DNA from: Opitutaceae bacterium
Lineage (GTDB): Bacteria; Verrucomicrobiota; Verrucomicrobiia; Opitutales; Opitutaceae
Direction: 5' to 3'
DNA length: 64,000 nucleotides
Assembly: GCA_028284385.1 (NCBI GenBank)
Contig: JANQRT010000002.1
Coordinates: forward strand, 110,755 to 174,754
Shown here piece by piece: positions 58,026-64,000 of this stretch (its first letter is position 1; each line of letters starts with the position of its first letter). Position numbers and translations under genes: made by a program. The notes under the pieces are model-generated. The model saw nothing but the letters and a program-made list of their open reading frames with translations. It was not told where the DNA came from and did not search any database.

Positions 58026-59441
58026 ATGAATATTGGAAGTATGAAACCCCTGCAAAGCATCCTTTTCCTTTTTGCATTCGTATCGACAGGCTTCGCAGCC
58101 AAACCGAATTTCGTGGTGATCTTTACGGATGATCAAGGCTATCAAGACTTGGGGTGCTTTGGATCGCCGCAGATTAAGACGCCGAGTATCGATCGCATGG
58201 CGGAAGAGGGCTTGAGGTTGACGAGCTTTTATGTGGGGGCTCCGGTTTGCAGCGCGTCGCGGGCTACTCTGCTAACGGGTCGGCATATGTCGCGTCATGG
58301 AGTGGGAGGAGCCTTTTTCCCAGAGCGAGGGGGTATGGCCAGCGAGGAGTTGACGATTGCCGAAGTCCTTAGGGACCAGGGCTACGCTAATGCTTGCTAT
58401 GGCAAGTGGCACTTGGGCGATGTGGATGGGATGCTTCCTGAGGACCAAGGCTTCGACGAGTATTTCGGCATTCCCTACAGCAACGATATGTACATCGGTC
58501 CGACGCAGCCGTTTGATGAAGATGCTGTATTCACGAATGGATACGACTTGGCGAAGGCGAAGGCCGATCAGGGCAAAGTATTGGAGCTCAGAAAGCGGGG
58601 AGCGAAGTTCAGGGACTACAAAGAGACGGGTCTCAAAGATCTAGTGCCCGTTTTCGAAGGGAAGAAGATCGTTGAGTATCCAGCGCGGCAGGGCACCTTG
58701 ACCGAACGATATTTCGATAGAGCGCTTAGCTTTATAGAGAAAAACAAGGATGAGCCATTCTTCGTTTACTTGGCTCCGGCGATGCCGCATGTACCTCTGT
58801 TCGCTTCAGCTGATTTCGCGAAAAAAAGCGAGCGTGGACCGTATGGAGATGTCCTCGAGGAAATTGATTTTCATGTTGGTCGACTCCTCGATTACCTGGA
58901 GAAAGGTGGTCTGGCTGAGAATACGCTGGTAATCTATACCTCGGATAACGGCCCTTGGTTGGTGTATGGCGATAAAGGCGGATCGGCTCTGCCGCTTAGA
59001 AATGGCAAGCACAGCAATTATGAAGGGGGCGTGCGAGTTCCGACGGTAATGTGGTGGCCGGGTAGAATAAAGCCGAACAGCGAGAGCGACGCCATGCTAT
59101 CAACTCTCGATTTTCTAGCGACGTTTACGTCGCTTGCGGGCGGAGAGCTCCCTGAAGGACATGTTCACGATGGATTCGATTTTACCAGCCATATCGAAAA
59201 TACGGATACGGAGTTCGCTCGAGACGAATTCATCTACCACTACAGCAAACAGTGCATTCCCTATGGAATTCGAAAAGGCGATTGGAAGTATCTGCGCAAA
59301 GGAGGCAAGCGGTTCGATTTAAGCTCCGAGCTATACAATCTGGCCGAAGATATTTCGGAGAAGCATAATCTGCTGGAGCAGTATCCTGAAAAAGTCGCAG
59401 AACTGGAATCGCTCATCGAGGAGTATGCGCGAACGCTCTGA
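58026..59441 (+). CDS. Secreted sulfatase, arylsulfatase-like (S1)
   Basis: 471 residues from the ATG at 58026, preceded by AGGGAAGAGG; an ATG at 58041 is also possible. Signal peptide ending TGFAA. Formylglycine site CSASRATLLTGR with Cys75, metal-binding D35-D36 (VVIFTDDQGYQDLG), then YGKWHLGDVDGMLPEDQGFDE and later TSDNGPWLVYGDKGGSALPLR with active-site residues. It belongs to the large S1 family of polysaccharide sulfatases and differs clearly from the first sulfatase. Convergent with the CE15 gene. Confidence 0.93.
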   Translation: MNIGSMKPLQSILFLFAFVSTGFAAKPNFVVIFTDDQGYQDLGCFGSPQIKTPSIDRMAEEGLRLTSFYVGAPVCSASRATLLTGRHMSRHGVGGAFFPERGGMASEELTIAEVLRDQGYANACYGKWHLGDVDGMLPEDQGFDEYFGIPYSNDMYIGPTQPFDEDAVFTNGYDLAKAKADQGKVLELRKRGAKFRDYKETGLKDLVPVFEGKKIVEYPARQGTLTERYFDRALSFIEKNKDEPFFVYLAPAMPHVPLFASADFAKKSERGPYGDVLEEIDFHVGRLLDYLEKGGLAENTLVIYTSDNGPWLVYGDKGGSALPLRNGKHSNYEGGVRVPTVMWWPGRIKPNSESDAMLSTLDFLATFTSLAGGELPEGHVHDGFDFTSHIENTDTEFARDEFIYHYSKQCIPYGIRKGDWKYLRKGGKRFDLSSELYNLAEDISEKHNLLEQYPEKVAELESLIEEYARTL

Positions 59442-59485
59442 AAGGCTCTTTGGGTAGAAGCTGCTGTATTGACTGGGACTAGTCT

Positions 59486-60778
59486 TCAAAAATGTCTGTC
59501 CGCAAAATCTAGATACCGTTCCCAATCGTAAGCGGTAACGTCGTGCTTGCCTGAGCGATAGTGATAGCCGATTTGATCTCCGACCGGAGAATTCAATGCA
59601 GGCTGGTTTTCGACACCTATACCTTTTAATCCGTAAAGCTCGAATACGGGTTCGGCTCCCTTTGCGGACAGGAACTCGCCGTTCGGATCCGCCCAAAGAT
59701 CTTCCTCGGCGCTGGCCACGTAGACAGGCCGAGGGGCCATGAGGGCGATGAGCATATGCTGATCTACGGGCAGGTCGACCTCGTTGTCGTTGTAGGATTT
59801 GAAGGCTCGGTTAAACCAATGGGGGAAGCTGGTATTAATCTGTTTGACGGTTTCACCGAAAGCCCGGCGACTCAAAGCCGCGCCGCCGCATCCGGAGTTG
59901 TTGGAAATCGTGATGGCGAATCGTTCGTCGGTAGCTCCAGCCCATAGGGCGGTTTTTCCAAGGCGCGAATGACCGATGAGCGCGATTCGCTTGGCGTCGA
60001 TGGCGTCTTCGGTTTCCAGATAGTCAACAATGCGGCTCAGGCCCCAGGCCCAGGCGGAAATCGCGCCCCATTCATCCAGCTTAAGCGGTTCGCCGCTTTC
60101 ATCGGTCTTGTAGTGGGAGCGAATGCCGTCTTTCCACCCTTGAGCATGATCGGGCTCCACGTCTCCGTAGTAGGCGGTGGCTAAGGCGTAGCCGCGCTCG
60201 AGAATGCGTTTAACGGGCCAACGTTTGGCGCTTTTACCTCGAGCTGCATCCGTAGCTTGGTGATTGATATTGCCATTTTGGTTACGCCGCATCCATGAAG
60301 TGGATAAATGGATACCCGGATCGGTGTGAATCGTGTGATTGCCGTTGAAATTGTATCCAAGGAATATAGGAGCGGGACCGTTGGCTTTGTTCGGAACGTA
60401 CAGAAGTATATGCACGGCTTGCGGAAAGGCGTTTTCGTCGAAGCGTATCGTGATCTGCTTGCGCATAGCCTGGCCATCGAGAGCGTTGTGAGATTCCGAG
60501 GTGACGATGTATAGCGGTTTGGCTGGGGACGCAGGTCGCCTGCCATAGACATGATCTTCAAACAGTTTTCGAATTTCGAGCCGGCGTGCAGCTTCCCATT
60601 GTTGAGAGGATGTTATGCGGGTGCCGCTCGAAGAAAGGAGGGGATCGGGAAGTTCGTATGAGGGGACCTTGGCCTCATCGTAGTTGAAGCCAGGGCGTTG
60701 GGCGGTGACTTGGGACATGATCAGAGAGACAGCGAGGATGCGCAGAAGCGAATGGAGAAATCGGCGTTTTTGGGGCAT
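59486..60778 (-). CDS. CE15-type 4-O-methylglucuronoyl methylesterase
   Basis: 430 residues with a signal peptide (about 1-26). Nucleophile motif GHSRLGK with Ser271 corresponds to the CE15 GCSRxGK (Cys replaced by His, as in many bacterial members). The oxyanion and substrate-binding FLGYNFNGNHT and the C-terminal GKHDVT with the catalytic His also match. CE15 enzymes cleave ester links between lignin or alcohols and glucuronic acid. In this neighbourhood it may de-esterify uronic acids of an algal or plant glycan. Confidence 0.88.
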   Translation of the reverse strand: MPQKRRFLHSLLRILAVSLIMSQVTAQRPGFNYDEAKVPSYELPDPLLSSSGTRITSSQQWEAARRLEIRKLFEDHVYGRRPASPAKPLYIVTSESHNALDGQAMRKQITIRFDENAFPQAVHILLYVPNKANGPAPIFLGYNFNGNHTIHTDPGIHLSTSWMRRNQNGNINHQATDAARGKSAKRWPVKRILERGYALATAYYGDVEPDHAQGWKDGIRSHYKTDESGEPLKLDEWGAISAWAWGLSRIVDYLETEDAIDAKRIALIGHSRLGKTALWAGATDERFAITISNNSGCGGAALSRRAFGETVKQINTSFPHWFNRAFKSYNDNEVDLPVDQHMLIALMAPRPVYVASAEEDLWADPNGEFLSAKGAEPVFELYGLKGIGVENQPALNSPVGDQIGYHYRSGKHDVTAYDWERYLDFADRHF

Positions 60779-61074
60779 GAGGAAATTGTATTAGAAAATA
60801 ACCGACAAAACAAGATTGGAAGAGATGACTGGATTTAATCGAATACAGTCGTAGAGACGTAACGGCATTTGGAACCTTTTCGCGGAACGGTAGCCGTCCA
60901 GGCGTCTGTCGCGTCGGGACTGACCCCTATCAACAACTAGCTCGTGAAGGCAAAATATATCGTTGATAGGAGAATCAATTGTTCCGATTTGCATGCCAGG
61001 AGGAGGTTCTGGTTTGCCGGAAGTCTTCGCGAAAATGGTAAGAGGCCTAGGGCTCGTTTTCTGTTTTCGCGACG
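60779..61074. other. Intergenic stretch with long-spaced inverted repeat
   Basis: 296 bp; short reading frames here have no family resemblance and I do not call a gene. CCTATCAAC (60926-60934) and GTTGATAGG (60962-60970) are exact complements with 27 bp between them. GTAACGG occurs at 60859-60865. The rest shows nothing recognisable. Confidence 0.4.
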
Positions 61075-61329
61075 CTAAGGGCGCCTTCTTCGCTTTGCTC
61101 CTAGCCAGAAGTAGAGTAGGGCCAGAGCGATCGTTATTAACGAAACCGGGCTACGCAGCATGACGAGGAGCTTAGCGTAGACAAAAGGAGCGAATATGGC
61201 GACGCCCAAGCCTATGGCCGCTCCAATCCAAAGAGTTTTCGATTTCCAGATACTTGGTTTTGGCTTGGCCTTTGGCTTTTCGCCGGGAATGGAGTCGACT
61301 ACTTCCCATTTTGGATCTTCGTCTGCCAT
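61075..61329 (-). CDS. Small membrane protein of unknown function
   Basis: 84 residues from the ATG at 61329 (MADEDPKWEVVDSIPGEKPK); the frame extends 12 residues further upstream without support. Acidic N-terminus, a Lys/Pro linker (KPKAKPKPSIW), two membrane helices (about 35-55 and 58-76) and a basic RRRRP end. No named family recognised. Divergent from the NYN gene. Confidence 0.65.
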   Translation of the reverse strand: MADEDPKWEVVDSIPGEKPKAKPKPSIWKSKTLWIGAAIGLGVAIFAPFVYAKLLVMLRSPVSLITIALALLYFWLGAKRRRRP

Positions 61330-61431
61330 AGAACCCAAGCCTCTTCTCGTTTTTGTGTTGGTCAAGATCGTTTATCAAAGGTCTGGCAGGCTTGCCAGCC
61401 ATTCCTGCCTCTCTATTCTAGCGTATTTCCC

Positions 61432-61923
61432 TTGATTAGTAACGAACAAAGCCAACTCCACTTGATTATCGATGGCTACAATGTGGCTCATGCCTGGCCT
61501 CACATTGAAGCCAAGTTCGAATTTGGCTCCGAAATGGTTGTAGAAGCGTTGGTGGTCGATATGAAGGAAATCTACGACGCCTCGGGCGTCAGGATTACCA
61601 TCGTTTTGGATGGGAAGGGTGACGACTTGGATATAGAGCGTCCTTTTTTGGATACAGGATTTTCGGTTCTCTATACTCCTAGATCCCATACCGCGGATGC
61701 GATTATCGAACAGCTTGTAAGCAGCAGCAAATCGCCTCACCGCATTCAAGTTGTCACCCGTGACAACGCGATTGCCCATTCCATCGAAGCGAGCGGCGCA
61801 GTGGCTTTATCTCCGGAACGCCTGCTCGAGTGGCTGGATGCGGATAGGGAGCGGTCTCGTCAGGATTTGAAAAAACGCCAGAAGAGCGCAAAAAACGCTT
61901 GGGAAAATAGACTGCCTCTGTAA
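61432..61923 (+). CDS. NYN-domain RNase, YacP/Rae1 family
   Basis: 163 residues from a TTG at 61432. PIN-like NYN fold: LHLIIDGYNVAHAWP (first acidic site D14), ITIVLDGKGDD, YTPRSHTADAIIEQL and VVTRDNAIAHSIEASGA. In Bacillus, Rae1 (YacP) is a ribosome-associated mRNA endonuclease. The basic Lys/Arg-rich C-terminus may bind RNA. The DUF2851 gene follows after 15 bp, so they form an operon. Confidence 0.9.
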   Translation: MISNEQSQLHLIIDGYNVAHAWPHIEAKFEFGSEMVVEALVVDMKEIYDASGVRITIVLDGKGDDLDIERPFLDTGFSVLYTPRSHTADAIIEQLVSSSKSPHRIQVVTRDNAIAHSIEASGAVALSPERLLEWLDADRERSRQDLKKRQKSAKNAWENRLPL

Positions 61924-61938
61924 TTTAGAGGGTTCCGT

Positions 61939-63135
61939 ATGTCCAACTCGACCGACACTCCTACTGTCGCTGAATTTCAGGGTCTTTATGGTCCTTTTCA
62001 TGTAAGCGAAATTTTAATACAAAAGATTTGGAGTTTGGGCTTGTTCGACACTTCGCGTCTTGTTGATCATTTGGGTCGCCGAATTGAAATCGAATCTCCC
62101 GGGCGTTGGAATCGGCTCGATGGGCCCGACTTTAAGGATGCCGTTATTCTCTTTGATGGCGAAAGAGTCTTCGGCGATGTCGAGATTCATTTCGCGGTTA
62201 GCGATTGGGAAGCTCATGGGCATAGTGAAAATCCGGCTTTCGATAACGTTATCCTGCATGTCGTGTATCATCCTCTTAATGACATGACTTCACAGGTTAT
62301 GGCTGGGCAGGCAAATGTCATTCCTTGTCTCTCGCTCATGGAATATCTTTGGCATGATCTGGAGGAATACGTGTCGGACGATTCGATTCTGGTATCCACT
62401 GGCGAGAAACAAGAGGCCGGTCTCGACGATCTTTTCGATATGCAGGCTACGGATCGGGAGCAGGCCTTGTTGGATTTCGCTCGTGAGCGATGGAAGCTTA
62501 AGGTTCATTTTTCAAGTCTGAGAATCGCGAAGCTCGGTTGGACATCGGCTTGTCATCACACTGGCCTTGAAATCATGGGCTTCAGTCAAAATCGCGTTCC
62601 CATGCTGGAGGTGGCTAGCCGTTACTCGATCGAGGAATTTCTGGATTCCGACCTGGAGATCGAGAAGCTTTTCTCTGCGGCTGTTGGAAAGTGGAAAACC
62701 CAAGGCGTTCGTCCAGCTAACTATCCCCGGCTTCGTTTAAACCAATATGCGAACTGGGTTAAGTCGCGTCCATCTTGGCCAGACTTAATACTGTCCGCCG
62801 CTTTCCTGCTTCCGGAAGGTTCGGACTGCAGTTTGGATACACTTGGCTATCGGAGACAATCGAATGTCAACGCGTTGCGATCCGAGATAGCCCAAAAGAT
62901 TGTCGACGATCAGGTGGCAGGCTCGAAGCTAGACACTCTTGTTTGCGACGGTTTTCTCCCTCTGCTTGCCGCTCGATTGAATCGCGACTATTTTTCTCTT
63001 TGGTTTCATTGGTTCCCTGGAAACGCTCCTGAAAGTTGCGTTAGCATTTTGAAGAGACTGCAAATCATCAGGCCTCGCGTCGCCCCTTTAAGCAACGGAT
63101 GGATCCAAGGTGTGATCCGATCTCGAAGGCTCTAG
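61939..63135 (+). CDS. DUF2851 family protein
   Basis: 398 residues. Diagnostic N-terminal text: YGPFHVSEILIQKIWSLGLF, SPGRWNRLDGPDFKDAVIL and GDVEIHFAVSDWEAHGHSENP, which contains acidic/His positions suggestive of a nuclease-like or metal-binding core. Function unknown in the family, which is widespread in Bacteroidota and Verrucomicrobiota. Between the NYN RNase and nusA, so a role linked to RNA metabolism is possible but only by context. Confidence 0.88.
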   Translation: MSNSTDTPTVAEFQGLYGPFHVSEILIQKIWSLGLFDTSRLVDHLGRRIEIESPGRWNRLDGPDFKDAVILFDGERVFGDVEIHFAVSDWEAHGHSENPAFDNVILHVVYHPLNDMTSQVMAGQANVIPCLSLMEYLWHDLEEYVSDDSILVSTGEKQEAGLDDLFDMQATDREQALLDFARERWKLKVHFSSLRIAKLGWTSACHHTGLEIMGFSQNRVPMLEVASRYSIEEFLDSDLEIEKLFSAAVGKWKTQGVRPANYPRLRLNQYANWVKSRPSWPDLILSAAFLLPEGSDCSLDTLGYRRQSNVNALRSEIAQKIVDDQVAGSKLDTLVCDGFLPLLAARLNRDYFSLWFHWFPGNAPESCVSILKRLQIIRPRVAPLSNGWIQGVIRSRRL

Positions 63136-63187
63136 ATCGAATCATGAATCGTCCGCGCTCATGCCGTCTGGACTAGGCGCGATACGC

Positions 63188-63216
63188 TTGACTTTTAACG
63201 GCTCCGGAAATTTATT
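63188..63216 (+). promoter_or_regulatory. Probable nusA promoter
   Basis: TTGACT (63188-63193) and TTTATT (63211-63216) with exactly 17 bp between them, matching the -35 consensus 5/6 and the -10 consensus 4/6. A transcript would start near 63223 and have a leader of about 63 nt holding the attenuator-like structure. Confidence 0.55.
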
Positions 63217-63230
63217 GTGCCTTTTACAAA

Positions 63231-63269
63231 CACTTTTTAGAAAGTGGGTCTCTGACCCGCTTTTTTTTT
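63231..63269 (+). terminator. Terminator with competing hairpin in nusA leader (putative attenuator)
   Basis: Terminator: AAAGTGGGTC (63241-63250) / GACCCGCTTT (63254-63263), loop TCT, one G-U pair, followed by nine T (63261-63269). Competing stem: CACTTT (63231-63236) / AAAGTG (63241-63246), loop TTAG, which uses the same 5' bases as the terminator stem. The T-run ends 16 bp before the nusA ATG, leaving no room for another promoter. It may instead be the plain 3' end of the DUF2851 operon, but nusA transcription would still have to cross it. Confidence 0.75.
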
Positions 63270-63285
63270 CACACGCGTATCGATC

Positions 63286-64000
63286 ATGAGTAGCGAAATA
63301 CTTTCAGTCCTTGAGTACATGGAGAAGGAAAAGGGGATCAGTCGAGAAGACATGATCTCCGCCATTGTTACTGCCATAAAGAATGCCGCCACCAAGGGCG
63401 TGAATGCCGGCCAAGAGCTCAAGATAGAAATAGATCCGAAGAACGGCAAAATGAACGCATGGGCTCTCATGCAGGTTGTCGACTCGGTTAGCGATCCCAA
63501 AGCCGAAGTGCATATCGAGAAGGCTAGGCAAATGGATCCTACGGCCGAGCTGGGAGGGTTTGTTGAAAAGGAAATCGATCCAGCCTATCTCGGTCGGATT
63601 GCTGCTCAAACGGCTCGCCAAGCCATCATGCAACGCTTGCGGCAGTTTGAAAAGGAGCGCATCTACGACGACTTTAAAGATCAGGTGGGAGATATCGTTA
63701 GCGGTATTGTCCGTCGTCGCGAGCGTGGCGATCTTTGTGTCGATCTGGGCAAGGCGGAAGCCATTATGCCTTCGCGTGAGCAGGTGCCTGGAGAGGATTA
63801 CGCTCCAGGCGAGCGTATCCGCTGCTTCCTGCTGAAAATCGAGGCTTCCAACCGCGGTCCTGAACTCATTCTTAGCCGTAGCAGCACCAAGTTTGTTAGA
63901 AGGCTATTCGAGCTTGAGGTCACGGAGATTGCGGATGGAACCGTGCGTATTCTAGCGTTCGCTCGCGAGCCGGGCTATCGAACTAAGATTGCGGTATCTT
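63286..64000 (+). CDS. nusA: Transcription termination/antitermination factor NusA, 5' part
   Basis: 238 codons from the ATG at 63286 to the window edge. The N-terminal RNA-polymerase-binding domain (about 1-125; [37 protein letters not shown]) and S1 domain (about 130-200; [39 protein letters not shown]) run into the start of KH1 ([18 protein letters not shown]). NusA binds RNA polymerase and promotes pausing and hairpin-dependent termination. rimP, the usual upstream neighbour, is absent; DUF2851 takes its place. No Shine-Dalgarno sequence is visible. Confidence 0.95.
   Translation, partial: MSSEILSVLEYMEKEKGISREDMISAIVTAIKNAATKGVNAGQELKIEIDPKNGKMNAWALMQVVDSVSDPKAEVHIEKARQMDPTAELGGFVEKEIDPAYLGRIAAQTARQAIMQRLRQFEKERIYDDFKDQVGDIVSGIVRRRERGDLCVDLGKAEAIMPSREQVPGEDYAPGERIRCFLLKIEASNRGPELILSRSSTKFVRRLFELEVTEIADGTVRILAFAREPGYRTKIAVS

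Noticed and set aside
60963..61163. 66-codon frame before the small membrane protein
   Set aside because: No family features, overlaps the minus-strand gene's 3' end, and begins within the inverted repeat.

Overview
The window looks like a chromosome segment of a Verrucomicrobiota bacterium, most likely of the Opitutales/Puniceicoccales type. The reasons are giant TonB-dependent receptors whose mature N-termini carry the FELSPF(T/E)V signature, GloVer-type repeat proteins, abundant S1 sulfatases and GH78 rhamnosidases, DUF1080, and LacI regulators paired with receptors. This placement is inference from protein style; no rRNA gene is present.

Layout. 1-2545 (minus): a membrane antiporter operon in the order E-F-G-D-(E+B)-C, cut by the left edge. 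2815-5417 (plus): a GntR/slipin pair behind a perfect operator, then a CNNM/CorC-like protein. 5475-8660 (minus): TerB-like protein, DUF2490 porin-like protein, then an ArsI / SigZ-like sigma factor / SGNH hydrolase run. 8944-12443 (plus): sugar ABC importer without its ATPase. 12546-18825: GH78 rhamnosidase diverging from an NCS1 transporter, a 56-residue membrane protein and a lipoprotein sulfatase. 18832-28592: two tandem copies of a unit made of a minus-strand TonB receptor with its own terminator and a divergent LacI regulator with a palindromic operator. 28602-31813 (minus): DCC thioredoxin-like protein, then a small catabolic operon (cyclase, OtnC-type decarboxylase, ABM protein, isopropylmalate-dehydrogenase-like enzyme). 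32174-36509: a third LacI/receptor pair in the opposite orientation. 36548-45104: cytochrome c / PHM-like / TPR fusion, FadR-type regulator, second GH78 enzyme, IlvD/Edd dehydratase and DUF1080 protein. 45262-54822: Bax-inhibitor-like protein, a hyperacidic calcium-binding-type repeat protein, a GloVer repeat protein, a Trp-repeat protein, a histidine kinase/response regulator pair and a MerC-like protein. 55083-57149: a fourth, different TonB receptor. 57705-57792: tRNA-Ser(UGA). 58026-60778: second sulfatase and a CE15 glucuronoyl esterase. 61075-64000: small membrane protein, NYN RNase, DUF2851 and the start of nusA.

How it may fit together. Rhamnosidases, sulfatases, a glucuronoyl esterase, three regulated outer-membrane receptors, a sugar importer and sugar-acid enzymes suggest use of sulfated, rhamnose- and uronate-containing polysaccharide such as an ulvan- or rhamnan-like glycan; no lyase was seen, so this is inference. 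The strongest regulatory findings are three LacI/receptor units whose operator sequences track their recognition helices, a 10-bp word (ACCGTTACCA) repeated in the two-component region, and a terminator with a competing hairpin just upstream of the nusA start codon, suggesting an attenuator.
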